From CANMIH01 sp049116335 (GTDB lineage: Bacteria; Pseudomonadota; Alphaproteobacteria; Rhodobacterales; Rhodobacteraceae), in contig JAGDYZ010000005.1 of the NCBI GenBank assembly GCA_049116335.1, forward strand, positions 95,999-159,998: DNA of 64,000 bases. The letters are read 5' to 3'. How positions within the stretch are numbered: position 1 is the first letter of the stretch; each line of letters opens with the position of its first letter. Below, one piece after another: positions 26,081 through 35,202 of the stretch. A model generated the notes under the pieces. It saw only the letters and a list, made by a program, of their open reading frames with translations, was not told the origin of the DNA and searched no databases. Position numbers and translations under genes: made by a program.

Positions 26081-27017
26081 GCTCGGATCCCGAAGCGGAA
26101 ACTGCAGTCGCTGTCGGGACTACGCGGCGTGCCTCAGGCAATCTGACGCGCAACCGTTTGACACGGCGCGGGTCGGCGTCGACAACTTCCAGCTCAATAC
26201 CTGCCGGGTGGGCAACCATCTCACCCCGGGCAGGCACACGCCCCGCCAGCATGAAGATCAATCCACCCAAGGTGTCGATCTCTTCTCCGTCGATGTCCTC
26301 ATGATCTGTGAGAGTTTGGCCAAGCTCTTGTTCGAATTCATCGAGCGGCGTTTTTGCCAAGGCAAGATAACACCCTGCCCGCTCACGCACCCAGAACTTG
26401 TCTTCTTCTGCATCATGCTCGTCTTCGATCTCACCAATGACCTGTTCAATGAGATCCTCGATGGTCACAAGGCCATCCACGCCACCATATTCATCGATCA
26501 CCAATGCCATATGCCGACGCTCGGTCTGCATTTTGGTCAGGAGAACACCAATGGTCATCGACGGCGGCACAAACAGCAAAGGCCGCAACATGCTTTTAAG
26601 ATCGAACTCTGGCCCATCGCCGTTGAACCCATGGCTCAATGCGAAATCTTTGAGGTGGGCCAGCCCCATCGGGGTATCCAACGTCCCATCGTAGACCGGC
26701 AATCTGGTCAGGCCGCTCTCGCGGAAGACATCCAGAAGTTCCTCTTTGCTCACGGACATCGATACGGCTGTGATATCCGCCTTGGGCACCGCCACATCCT
26801 CTACACGCATGCGGCGCAGATTGATCATACCGTGAGTTTGCGGCGCCGGCTGATGGGTCAGCGCCCCAGCTTCAACGCTTGGCAAAATGTCTGGCGCTCT
26901 ACGGCCAAACAGCCGCCGCAAAAAGCTAGGCCTCTGACCCAGTGTGTCGTCATTTGAATTTTGCTTCGTCATGCGCGCGCTCTGCGCTGCATTAGACGAG
27001 CCGTCGTTTTCGCCCAT
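26073..27017 (-). CDS. HlyC/CorC family CBS-domain protein (TlyC type)
   Basis: A 314-residue soluble protein with a tandem CBS pair (about residues 85-215, with VSKEELLDVFRESGLTRLPVYD and MALVIDEYGGVDGLVTIEDLIEQVIGEI) and a C-terminal CorC/HlyC domain (about 225-300). It lacks the DUF21 membrane domain of CNNM-type transporters. Its role is unsettled; magnesium or cobalt efflux is suggested for CorC. The start at 27017 lies 14 bases after the ybeY stop; codons further upstream overlap ybeY. Confidence 0.9.
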   Translation of the reverse strand: MGENDGSSNAAQSARMTKQNSNDDTLGQRPSFLRRLFGRRAPDILPSVEAGALTHQPAPQTHGMINLRRMRVEDVAVPKADITAVSMSVSKEELLDVFRESGLTRLPVYDGTLDTPMGLAHLKDFALSHGFNGDGPEFDLKSMLRPLLFVPPSMTIGVLLTKMQTERRHMALVIDEYGGVDGLVTIEDLIEQVIGEIEDEHDAEEDKFWVRERAGCYLALAKTPLDEFEQELGQTLTDHEDIDGEEIDTLGGLIFMLAGRVPARGEMVAHPAGIELEVVDADPRRVKRLRVRLPEARRVVPTATAVSASGSEHV

Positions 27018-27030
27018 CAATCCATACCAT

Positions 27031-27537
27031 TCAGGCGCCAGTTGGCGCGTCGTCTTCCCTATATGGGTCGGGCAGGCCAAGTTTGCCAAGTATTTCGCCC
27101 TCTAACCGTTCCATAAGCGTGGCATCTGCGTCACGGATATGGTCATAGCCGATAAGATGTAACACCCCATGAACAATCAAATGTGTCACATGGGCGGCAA
27201 ATGGCTTGTCCTGCTCGTCTGCTTCTTGCGTGCAGGTTTCAAAAGCGATTGCGATATCACCAAGCTCTTCTTCTTCAGGCAGCAACGGATCGGCCCCATC
27301 CGCTTCGGCAGACAGATCTTCATAAGGCCAGCTCAGCACATTGGTCGGTTTCGCTTTTTCACGAAACTCATCATTGAGCGCCATAATCCTTTGATCATCA
27401 CAGCCCATCACCACAATTTCGTGGCCTGACGGGTCGATATTGAGATGAGACAATGCCGCTTGAGCCGCGGTTTCGGTCAGCTCAACAAGGCCCACCGCCT
27501 CCCAGCGTCCGTCTTCAATGATCGTGTCAGTCAGCAT
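27031..27537 (-). CDS. ybeY: Endoribonuclease YbeY (rRNA maturation factor)
   Basis: Single-strand endoribonuclease that matures the 3' end of 16S rRNA and takes part in ribosome quality control. The zinc motif HxxxHxxxxxH appears as THLIVHGVLHLIGYDH (about residues 128-143). The 168 residues match the family. It is between phoH and the corC-like gene, the conserved order. Confidence 0.95.
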   Translation of the reverse strand: MLTDTIIEDGRWEAVGLVELTETAAQAALSHLNIDPSGHEIVVMGCDDQRIMALNDEFREKAKPTNVLSWPYEDLSAEADGADPLLPEEEELGDIAIAFETCTQEADEQDKPFAAHVTHLIVHGVLHLIGYDHIRDADATLMERLEGEILGKLGLPDPYREDDAPTGA

Positions 27538-27594
27538 AATCTTCCGGCAAGGTCACCCCTTGCACTCCCAGTCTCTAATCCGATCTTCGAAAGA

Positions 27595-28566
27595 TCAGGA
27601 TTGTTGCGCATCGCTCTCATAAGCCTCAATAATTTTGGCGACAAGCGGATGACGCACGACGTCTTTGCTTGTGAAGTAATTGAAAGCGATGCCCGGAATT
27701 TGATCCAACAACCGTTCCGCATCCGACAGTCCCGACGGCACACCACGCGGCAGGTCGATCTGCGTCCTGTCCCCGGTGATCACCATACGGCTCCCTTCCC
27801 CCAGGCGGGTCAGGAACATCTTCATCTGCATGGTTGTAGCGTTCTGCGCCTCATCCAAAACGACAAAGGCATTTGACAAGGTCCGACCACGCATAAAGGC
27901 AAGCGGCGCAATTTCGACGGTTTTCTCTTCCATCATTTTCGCCAACTGTTTGCCCGGCATGAAATCATTCAGCGCGTCATACAACGGCTGCATGTAGGGG
28001 TCGACTTTTTCCTTCATGTCACCTGGAAGGTAGCCAAGCTTTTCACCGGCTTCGACCGCTGGGCGCGACAGAATAATCTTGTCGACCTGTCCCGTGATCA
28101 ACATGTTCACACCAACAGCTACCGCGAGATAGGTTTTGCCTGTCCCGGCCGGGCCGATGCCAAACCCAAGTTCGTTGGAGAACAGCGACTGAACATAGGC
28201 TTTTTGGGCTTCTGTGCGCGGCTCGATCAGCTTTTTGCGGGTTTTGATCTCAACCTTGCCGCCACCAAACATCTCAAGCTGAGAATCCGGGCCCGGTTCT
28301 TCAAGGCGGAACTCGCGATCGATGTCGCTTGCCGCCACCTCGCGCCCCTGTTCGAGCCGTTCGTACAGCGACCGAAGAACTTCGGTGGCTTCGGCCTGAG
28401 CTTCAGGCTCGCCGTGAATCGTCAGAAGATTGCCGCGTCGCAAAATCTGAACGCCTGTGCGCACTTCGATATCGGTCAGGTTTCGGTCATATTCGCCGCA
28501 AAGATCAATAAGCAGGCGGTTATCGGGAAATTCCAAAATGGCTTCGGTAACAGTGCCAGTTGTCAC
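27595..28566 (-). CDS. phoH: PhoH family ATPase
   Basis: Predicted ATPase related to superfamily 1 helicases, functionally tied to YbeY. Walker A is GFGIGPAGTGKTYLAVA (about residue 130), Walker B is NAFVVLDEAQNAT, and later ITGDRTQIDLP is sensor-like. The start is a GTG at 28566 with AGGAG six bases upstream; an ATG three bases earlier is in another frame, and the in-frame upstream extension has no ribosome site. Length is 323 residues. Confidence 0.93.
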   Translation of the reverse strand: MTTGTVTEAILEFPDNRLLIDLCGEYDRNLTDIEVRTGVQILRRGNLLTIHGEPEAQAEATEVLRSLYERLEQGREVAASDIDREFRLEEPGPDSQLEMFGGGKVEIKTRKKLIEPRTEAQKAYVQSLFSNELGFGIGPAGTGKTYLAVAVGVNMLITGQVDKIILSRPAVEAGEKLGYLPGDMKEKVDPYMQPLYDALNDFMPGKQLAKMMEEKTVEIAPLAFMRGRTLSNAFVVLDEAQNATTMQMKMFLTRLGEGSRMVITGDRTQIDLPRGVPSGLSDAERLLDQIPGIAFNYFTSKDVVRHPLVAKIIEAYESDAQQS

Positions 28567-28735
28567 GCATGTCTCCTGCGCTGGGTTGCACACATAGGGT
28601 GCCAAGTCGCGAGGGCAAAGGCAAGGGGCGGTAGCCAAATGTCACGCGATTGATACGCCGAAGCGGCCGTTCCCCAAAAAAGAAACCAGCCACACCTATG
28701 GAGCAGCTGGCAAAATGTTCTTTCTAATTGGGATC

Positions 28736-29059
28736 TTAAAGAGGATCGCCGATAATCGACGTTGATCCACCTTTGAAATCACCTGTGGCGATCGTTGGAG
28801 GCGCGGTGCCCGAGCAGACCGGTTTGCCGTATTTGTCGAGACGCGCCGAAAGATAGCCTTCAACACCATCATCGATGATCCAGTGATCACAGCCATTTGG
28901 GTCAACCCAAATACCTGCACGCATCTGGCTCAGATCGTCGGCGTCAATGCCGCGGTCGATGCCCTTGTTCGGACCATGCGCGCCAAAACCATCAACAACT
29001 TCACAGCCCGAAACGACCACAGCAGCCGTCAAGGCAAGACCAATTTTGAGTACGTTCAT
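28736..29059 (-). CDS. Small lipoprotein sharing a cysteine module with its neighbour
   Basis: A 107-residue protein with a signal peptide and lipobox VVSGC at residues 15-19, so it is probably anchored to a membrane as a lipoprotein. Residues 49-83 contain GIWVDPNGCDHWIIDDGVEG and GKPVC, closely similar to a segment of the OmpA protein encoded 12 bases upstream. The two cysteines within the module (GC and PVC) could form a disulfide. No function is known to me. It lies between phoH and miaB, positions usually adjacent in this cluster. Confidence 0.8.
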   Translation of the reverse strand: MNVLKIGLALTAAVVVSGCEVVDGFGAHGPNKGIDRGIDADDLSQMRAGIWVDPNGCDHWIIDDGVEGYLSARLDKYGKPVCSGTAPPTIATGDFKGGSTSIIGDPL

Positions 29060-29071
29060 ATCTTTGGCCCC

Positions 29072-29671
29072 TTAGCGAATGCAGATGATTTCAACGCGGC
29101 GGTTGCGCGCCATACCGTCTTTGGTTCCGTTGCTGGCAACCGGCTGACGTTCACCATATCCACGGATATCCACGATGCTCGCACCAGTCGACCGCGCAAC
29201 ACGCGCAACTGAAACAGCACGGTTGTAGCTCAGCTTCATGTTATACGAATCCGAGGCACGGCTATCGGTGTGACCGGTGATGATATAAGAAATCGCGTTG
29301 GCGCTCTGAAAGAACTCCGACAGACGCTGCTGACCCGCCGGAGAAATCCGATGGCTGTCAGTGGCAAAGAACTGATCGGTGTTCAGAACACCGCAAGTGT
29401 TGCCTCGGTTACAGACCGGAATACCTTTGCGGTTGACGTGAGGGGTCATGTAACCCTCCACACCATCATCCATCACCCAGTGTTCACATCCATCGGGATC
29501 CACCCAGATACCCGGAATATACTGCTCACCCTGAATCGTGCGGGTATTTTGCGTCGAAAGAAAAGGTGTCTTCTGCTCTGCGTTGCCTGCAACGGCGGGC
29601 GCCGTCATTGACAGTCCCGCCAGCGCAGCCAGCGCCAATGCGCCTACGGCTTTGGTCATGCGTGTCGCCAC
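29072..29671 (-). CDS. OmpA-family peptidoglycan-binding protein
   Basis: A 199-residue exported protein: signal peptide to about residue 29 (GLSMTAPAVAG), a cysteine module at about residues 54-90 (GIWVDPDGCEHWVMDDGVEG, GIPVC), and a C-terminal OmpA domain (about 98-199) with ITGHTDSRASDSYNMKLSYNRA and YGERQPVASN, which binds peptidoglycan. There is no beta-barrel domain, so it probably stays in the periplasm. It is cotranscribed with the lipoprotein that follows. Confidence 0.85.
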   Translation of the reverse strand: MATRMTKAVGALALAALAGLSMTAPAVAGNAEQKTPFLSTQNTRTIQGEQYIPGIWVDPDGCEHWVMDDGVEGYMTPHVNRKGIPVCNRGNTCGVLNTDQFFATDSHRISPAGQQRLSEFFQSANAISYIITGHTDSRASDSYNMKLSYNRAVSVARVARSTGASIVDIRGYGERQPVASNGTKDGMARNRRVEIICIR

Positions 29672-29898
29672 AGCCTCTGTCCCCTGATTGGTGTTTCCCC
29701 CACACGTGCAACCAGAAAATGGCAGCGGCTACACGCAAATTTACTATAATCAACACATTAGCAAACAATTCCCCCGTGTGAAGCGAAAACACAGGGGAAA
29801 TGTAACAACAGAGGGCTCAGCGCAGCCAATTGGCCACGCATTCAGGGCTGCGACGGATTTCAGCTTAGAAACAATGCGTTGATTGTTTCCAAATTGGA

Positions 29899-31206
29899 TT
29901 AAATCAACTCGCCCGTCAGGGAATTGGACTGAGACGCGACGATTTTGACCTTTGCGAGATCGCCAACTTCGACATTCTCGACCACCGCGTGAACCGCATG
30001 CAGATATTCGGACTTGCCGATCATCTGCCCCGGCAAACGGCCTTTTTTCTCGAACAAGACCGAAACTTCGCGACCAACCATCGCGTTCTGGAGATCGCGC
30101 TGCTGCTGTCCAAGCAGCGCCTGAAGCCGACGCAGACGATCGTCTTTTTCATCTTCTGGAACCTGCGGACGCTCAGCCGCAGGAGTCCCAGGACGCTCGG
30201 AATACTTGAATGAGAAGGCAGAACCGTATTTGACCTCTTCGATCAATGCCATGGTGTCGAGGAAATCTTGCTCGGTCTCCTCGGGAAATCCGACAATGAA
30301 GTCGCCCGACAGGTGCAGGTCAGGACGCGCTTCGCGCAGACGTTCGATCAGACGAATGTATTGCTCGGCGGTATGGCTCCGGTTCATCCGCTTTAGGATC
30401 TTGTCGCTGCCTGCCTGCACCGGGAGGTGAAGATACGGCATAAGCTTTTCACAGTCTGCGTGGGCCGCGATCAGATCGTCATCCATGTCGTTTGGGTGCG
30501 ACGTGGTGAAGCGAATGCGCTCCAAGCCATCAATGGTGGCCAACTCTCGCACCAGACCACCGAGGCCCTTCTCGTGCCCGTGGTAGGCGTTCACATTCTG
30601 GCCAAGGAGAGTGATCTCGCGGACGCCACGTTCGACCAGATCCCGCGCCTCACCCATAATCCGCTGGGAGGGACGGCTTACCTCTGCGCCGCGTGTATAG
30701 GGCACCACACAGAAGGCGCAGAATTTGTCGCACCCCTCTTGAACGGTCAAAAACGCCGTTGGACCGCGCTTGGCTTTGGGGCGGCCTTTCAGATGCGCAA
30801 ATTTATCTTCTTCGGGAAAATCGGTATCCACGGCCTTTTCGCCCGCGCGCGCTTTGGCCTCAAGCTGTGGCAGACGGTGATAGCTTTGAGGGCCCACCAC
30901 CAAATCAACCATTGGCTGACGCCGCATGATTTCCTGCCCTTCGGCCTGCGCCACACAACCCGCAACACCGATTTTCAAATCGGGCTTTTCGGCCTTCAAA
31001 CCTTTATAACGCCCTAGCTCAGAATAGACCTTTTCGGCAGCTTTCTCGCGAATATGGCAGGTGTTCAGAAGAATCATATCCGCGTCATCTGGCGTATCGG
31101 TCTGCACATAGCCGTCGCCGCCCATGGCCTCGGCCATACGTTCACTGTCATAGACATTCATCTGACAGCCATAGGTTTTTATGTATAGCTTCTTGGGCGT
31201 GCTCAT
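29899..31206 (-). CDS. miaB: tRNA-2-methylthio-N6-dimethylallyladenosine synthase
   Basis: Radical SAM methylthiotransferase that modifies A37 of tRNAs reading UNN codons. The N-terminal UPF0004 domain has TYGCQMNVYDSE and LLNTCHIREKA; the radical SAM cluster is CDKFCAFC (about residues 160-167), followed by a C-terminal TRAM domain. The start MSTPKKLYIKTYGC at 31206 is the family one; an extension to 31296 is rejected. Length is 435 residues. The tRNA-Leu(UAA) at 54252 is one of the tRNAs expected to be a substrate. Confidence 0.95.
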   Translation of the reverse strand: MSTPKKLYIKTYGCQMNVYDSERMAEAMGGDGYVQTDTPDDADMILLNTCHIREKAAEKVYSELGRYKGLKAEKPDLKIGVAGCVAQAEGQEIMRRQPMVDLVVGPQSYHRLPQLEAKARAGEKAVDTDFPEEDKFAHLKGRPKAKRGPTAFLTVQEGCDKFCAFCVVPYTRGAEVSRPSQRIMGEARDLVERGVREITLLGQNVNAYHGHEKGLGGLVRELATIDGLERIRFTTSHPNDMDDDLIAAHADCEKLMPYLHLPVQAGSDKILKRMNRSHTAEQYIRLIERLREARPDLHLSGDFIVGFPEETEQDFLDTMALIEEVKYGSAFSFKYSERPGTPAAERPQVPEDEKDDRLRRLQALLGQQQRDLQNAMVGREVSVLFEKKGRLPGQMIGKSEYLHAVHAVVENVEVGDLAKVKIVASQSNSLTGELI

Positions 31207-31346
31207 GGTCAGGGATCCGTTCGCGCAGAAAAGTCTAACGGCACCTCTGCCGTCCATCAGGGGCCGGACATACCGCATAACACCCTCTGCTTGCAATGCA
31301 GCAGATTTTCATCGATTCTGCACCGGCATGAAGTATTGAGGCAGGC

Positions 31347-32219
31347 ATGCAATACAACGGATTAGACCACTTCCTAAATCAAAGCACCGCGGTTTTGGCC
31401 AAAGGGCCCATCGCCTTGGTGTTTGCCGAAGATGACGTCGAGTTAGACACGACACTGCGCCACGTGCGGCATTCGGGTTTTCAAGCTGTGTTGTGCTTCA
31501 TGTCCACACGGCATGACCTTGCACCGGATCTCGAAAACAAAGTGCATCGCATTGACTATGATGTGGCCAACGAAGGCGCCTTGCCCCATGCCGTCAATGC
31601 CATCATTGCAGCGGCCCCTGACAACACCTGGATGTACTACTGTTATAACGCCGAATACCTCTTCTATCCCTTCTGCGAAACGCGCACGATTGGAGAGATG
31701 CTGTCGTTCCATGCTGAAGAACGCCGGGATGCCATGCTGACCTATGTGGTCGACCTTTATGCCGGTGATTTGGATCAACACCCCAATGCGGTCTCATTAG
31801 ATGACGCCTTTCTCGACCGGTCAGGCTATTATGCCTTGGCGCGAAGCGACCCCGCCAATCATCACCACCCCAAAGAGAGGCAGCTCGACTTTTATGGTGG
31901 ATTGCGGTGGCGGTATGAAGAACATGTCCCCTACGAGCGGCGCAAAATCGACCGCATCGCGCTGTTCCGCTCTAAGAAAGGCCTCCAACTGCTGGAGAAC
32001 CACACCTTCAATGTTGAAGAATATAACACCTATGCCTGCCCCTGGCACAACAACCTGACGGCGGCAGTGGTGTCGTTCCGGACTGCAAAAGCGCTCAAAC
32101 TGAACCCGGGATCGACCTATGATATTCGCAATTTTCGCTGGTACAATTCCACGCCCTTCGAGTGGCATTCGCGCCAACTGCTTGATCTTGGCCTGATGGA
32201 GCCCGGTCAGTGGTTCTAA
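31347..32219 (+). CDS. Glycosyltransferase family 2-like protein
   Basis: A 290-residue cytosolic protein. The N-terminal half has the alternating strand/helix layout of a GT-A fold (IALVFAEDDVELDTTLRHVR, HRIDYDV, NAIIAAAPDNTWMYYCYNAE), resembling the glycosyltransferase 2-like proteins common in Rhodobacterales. A firm DxD motif is not obvious; LYAGDLD is one candidate. The C-terminus has YACPWHNNLTAAVVSFR and RWYNSTPFEWHS. The assignment is tentative. It overlaps the next gene by 10 bases and diverges from miaB. Confidence 0.5.
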   Translation: MQYNGLDHFLNQSTAVLAKGPIALVFAEDDVELDTTLRHVRHSGFQAVLCFMSTRHDLAPDLENKVHRIDYDVANEGALPHAVNAIIAAAPDNTWMYYCYNAEYLFYPFCETRTIGEMLSFHAEERRDAMLTYVVDLYAGDLDQHPNAVSLDDAFLDRSGYYALARSDPANHHHPKERQLDFYGGLRWRYEEHVPYERRKIDRIALFRSKKGLQLLENHTFNVEEYNTYACPWHNNLTAAVVSFRTAKALKLNPGSTYDIRNFRWYNSTPFEWHSRQLLDLGLMEPGQWF

Positions 32220-32743
32220 CGGCGCGCGAACTAACCGCATCCGATGTTCAAACTTGGCGTCGTTTGCGACAGGAAGGTACGAGAGAGTTCCCCCTCGCCT
32301 TTTACCCGACCTATGCAGAAGCTTGCGCATTTGATGAAACAGTCGACGCATCGTTTCTCGAAGATGGTGGGCGGTTTGGTGTGTTCGATGGCACAGAATG
32401 TGTAGGTATCGCAGCGATCACCCAGCCTAGCTTTTCGCGCGCCAAGCATCGTGCCGAAATCGGAGCCGTGTATGTACGCAAAAGAGCCCACGGAACAGGC
32501 GCAGCAGACGAATTGCTGCATGCCATGTTCGCTTGGGCAACTGATAGAAATGTTTGGCAAATCGAACTGCATGTGGCAGCGGCCGATCCTAAAGCCCAGC
32601 GATTCTACAAAAGGTTTGGATTTCGCGAGGTGGGGCGCATTCCTTCCGGAATCGTCACTGAGCAAGGAGCACATGACGATCTAATTTATGTGCTGCAAAC
32701 GGCTTTGACGCCAAACGGATTGAAAGACCCCTCATTGGCCTGA
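32210..32743 (+). CDS. GNAT family N-acetyltransferase
   Basis: A 177-residue acetyltransferase with the CoA-binding stretch IGAVYVRKRAHGTGAADELL (about residues 84-103) and AAADPKAQRFYKRFGFREVG (about 123-142), plus an N-terminal RELTASDVQTWRRLRQEG typical of the family. The substrate is unknown. It overlaps the GT2-like gene and ends at a terminator shared with fabB. Confidence 0.85.
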   Translation: MVLTARELTASDVQTWRRLRQEGTREFPLAFYPTYAEACAFDETVDASFLEDGGRFGVFDGTECVGIAAITQPSFSRAKHRAEIGAVYVRKRAHGTGAADELLHAMFAWATDRNVWQIELHVAAADPKAQRFYKRFGFREVGRIPSGIVTEQGAHDDLIYVLQTALTPNGLKDPSLA

Positions 32744-32767
32744 AACTCTATCCACAGTGCGGACACA

Positions 32768-32797
32768 AAAAACGGGCACCCAAAGATGCCCGTTTTA
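32768..32797. terminator. Bidirectional terminator between GNAT gene and fabB
   Basis: AAAACGGGCA, eight-base loop, TGCCCGTTTT, with A-rich and T-rich flanks, between two converging genes. Confidence 0.85.
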
Positions 32798-32813
32798 ATT
32801 CAGGAGTTGGCAA

Positions 32814-34043
32814 TTAACCGCGATACTTAGACAGGATCATCGACCCATTGGTGCCACCAAAGCCAAACGAGTTGGTCATGACACTATCCAGACCCGCGTT
32901 TTCCACCAGGCTAGTCACGATTTCCTCAGGCTTCAATGCGGGATCGAGAGTCTCAACATTGATCGACGGGATAAGGAAATCATGCTCAAGCGCCAGCAGG
33001 CAATAGATGGCTTCCTGAGCGCCTGTCGCACCTTGGCTGTGGCCCGTCATGGATTTGGTCGAGGACACGGGCGGTGTGGCCCCCTCACCGAAAACACGAC
33101 GCACGGCTTCAATTTCACCGACATCGCCAACCGGGGTCGATGTGCCATGGGCGTTGATATAGCTGACCTTGCGGTCGTCACCCAGCGTCGAGAGCGCCAC
33201 GCGCATCGCGCGCTCGCCACCTTCACCCGACGGCGCCACCATATCGGCACCATCTGATGTCGCACCATAGCCGGTGACCTCAGCATAGATTTTGGCACCA
33301 CGTGCTTTCGCATGTTCCAGCTCTTCCAGAACCAGAATGCCGCCACCACCACCGATCACAAACCCATCGCGATCCGCATCAAAGGCACGCGAAGCTTTTT
33401 CAGGCGTGTCGTTATACTTCGACGACATCGCACCCATCGCGTCAAACAGGCAGGACAGGGTCCAGTCCAGCTCTTCGCCACCACCCGCAAACATAACGTC
33501 CTGTTTGCTCAGCATGATCTGCTCAGCCGCATTGCCGATACAATGCAGCGAGGTCGAACAGGCCGAGGTGATCGAATAGTTGATGCCTTTGATCTGGAAC
33601 GCGGTCGACAGGTTGGCCGATACGGTCGAACACATGGCCTTTGGCACCGCAAACGGGCCAATGCGCTTGGTTGCACCTGTTTTCAGCACGGTCTGATGTG
33701 CCGTAAGCATTGCGCTGGTGGAAGGGCCACCGGACCCGGCCACAAGACCTGTGCGGGGATTGACCACATCCGATTGTTCAAGGCCAGAGTCCGCAATGGC
33801 TTGCTGCATGGCGATATAGGCATAGGCGGCACCGGGCCCCATAAAGCGCAACGTCCGCTTGTCAATATGATCCGCAACATTGAGCTTGATGTCACCAGCG
33901 ATCTGGCTGCGGAACCCATGTTCCTTCATCGCCTCATTGGCAGTGATCCCGGATTTCCCGGCTTTCAACGAGGCCAGAACCTCTTCGGCATTGTTACCGA
34001 TGGACGAGACAATCCCCAGTCCGGTGACGACGACACGGCGCAT
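32814..34043 (-). CDS. fabB: 3-oxoacyl-ACP synthase I
   Basis: Condensing enzyme for fatty-acid elongation, needed with FabA for unsaturated fatty acids. The catalytic cysteine is in TSACSTSLHCIG (about residue 163), and the two histidines are in NAHGTSTPVGD and SMTGHSQGATG. The 409 residues and the opening MRRVVVTGLGIVSSIGNN match FabB. fabA lies upstream on the same strand with a small membrane gene between. Confidence 0.95.
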   Translation of the reverse strand: MRRVVVTGLGIVSSIGNNAEEVLASLKAGKSGITANEAMKEHGFRSQIAGDIKLNVADHIDKRTLRFMGPGAAYAYIAMQQAIADSGLEQSDVVNPRTGLVAGSGGPSTSAMLTAHQTVLKTGATKRIGPFAVPKAMCSTVSANLSTAFQIKGINYSITSACSTSLHCIGNAAEQIMLSKQDVMFAGGGEELDWTLSCLFDAMGAMSSKYNDTPEKASRAFDADRDGFVIGGGGGILVLEELEHAKARGAKIYAEVTGYGATSDGADMVAPSGEGGERAMRVALSTLGDDRKVSYINAHGTSTPVGDVGEIEAVRRVFGEGATPPVSSTKSMTGHSQGATGAQEAIYCLLALEHDFLIPSINVETLDPALKPEEIVTSLVENAGLDSVMTNSFGFGGTNGSMILSKYRG

Positions 34044-34207
34044 GCGGCCTCCTAAATTTGCTTAAGCCTTACTAGGACATTGCAACGGTCAGGTGCAAGT
34101 ATGAGCAGGTTTTATCGCGGAATAGACAGTATGATCCAAATCGCTCTGCCGTGAATATTCCGACAAAGTGAGGCATTCATAGCAACGCACGACTTCGCCC
34201 AAACACC

Positions 34208-34456
34208 TTACCCGCAGCGATGCCCCAGCAGCACCCAAAGCGCGAGAGGCACAATGAGGGTCAAAATCGCAATCGCGGCAGACACCTTATTGTGTTTGAC
34301 CTTCTCAACACCAACCATGACCTTGAATGTCGCAGCCAAACTAAGCTGATGACGGCGTTTAAGATAAAGAGTCAACGCCAAAGCACCGAAACAAAATAGC
34401 AGCGCCGGAAGCGGAAAAGCTGCATTGACGCAGGCGGTCACTTCATCCTTGGTCAT
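34208..34456 (-). CDS. Small two-helix membrane protein between fabA and fabB
   Basis: An 82-residue protein with two hydrophobic segments (about residues 15-32 and 58-75) joined by a basic loop (LKRRHQL, VEKVKHNK). The ATG at 34456 has AGAGAAG upstream; a TTG two codons earlier is also possible. No family recognised. It lies between fabA and fabB and after a hairpin that may stop fabA transcripts. Coding quality is fair but not proven. Confidence 0.5.
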   Translation of the reverse strand: MTKDEVTACVNAAFPLPALLFCFGALALTLYLKRRHQLSLAATFKVMVGVEKVKHNKVSAAIAILTLIVPLALWVLLGHRCG

Positions 34457-34480
34457 GGTCAACTTCTCTAAAACAGCGAA

Positions 34481-34500
34481 GCCGATCCAAATGGACCGGC
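34481..34500 (-). terminator. Hairpin after fabA
   Basis: Minus strand GCCGGTCC, loop ATTT, GGATCGGC, with only a weak T run (TGTTTT) several bases later. A weak terminator or processing site. Confidence 0.45.
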
Positions 34501-34527
34501 CTCTTGTTTCGCGTCAGAAAGACGGGT

Positions 34528-35037
34528 TTAGCTTTCGCTCAGCGCCACTTTCATATCTTTCACCTGATAGATCACTTCACCGTCGGCTTCGACGATACCG
34601 TCAGCCACACCCATGGTCAGGCGACGGGTCTGGATCGCTTTGGTGAAATCGATTTTATAGGTCAGCATCTTACGGTCAGGGCGCACCATACCGGTCAGCT
34701 TCACTTCACCGACACCCAGCGCATAACCACGCCCCTGCCAGCCACGCCAGCCAAGGTTGAACCCTGTCAACTGCCACAGACCATCAAGGCCAAGACACCC
34801 GGGCATAATCGGGTTGCCCGGGAAGTGGCAGTCAAAGAACCACAGCTCGGGGGTGATATCAAATTCAGCCACGATGTGGCCTTTGCCATGCGCTCCACCA
34901 TCGCCAGAGACTTCGGTGATGCGATCCATCATCAGCATGGGCGGGGCTGGCAGCTGGGCATTTCCCGGGCCGAATAGCTCGCCACGCGCGCATTTGAGAA
35001 GATCTTCCTTGTCAAAACTGGTCGGAAATTGGGCCAT
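34528..35037 (-). CDS. fabA: 3-hydroxydecanoyl-ACP dehydratase/isomerase
   Basis: Dehydrates 3-hydroxydecanoyl-ACP and isomerises the product, which starts anaerobic-type unsaturated fatty-acid synthesis. The 169 residues contain the active-site histidine and aspartate in CHFPGNPIMPGCLGLDGLWQ (about residues 70-89). It is divergent from irr, the arrangement found in Rhodobacterales. Confidence 0.95.
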   Translation of the reverse strand: MAQFPTSFDKEDLLKCARGELFGPGNAQLPAPPMLMMDRITEVSGDGGAHGKGHIVAEFDITPELWFFDCHFPGNPIMPGCLGLDGLWQLTGFNLGWRGWQGRGYALGVGEVKLTGMVRPDRKMLTYKIDFTKAIQTRRLTMGVADGIVEADGEVIYQVKDMKVALSES

Positions 35038-35202
35038 TCAGGCTTGCCCCTATGTTTTTCGTTTACTGTTCAGCCACCTCTAGCACCCGCCCCAAGCTCC
35101 ATGCAAGGGCGTGGCCCGAGCCTGAGCAACGCGAAATTCATTTGAATTGGGGGGCCGCAGTCCTTTATATGTCATTCAGATGGAAAAAAGGCGTTTTGCG
35201 TG

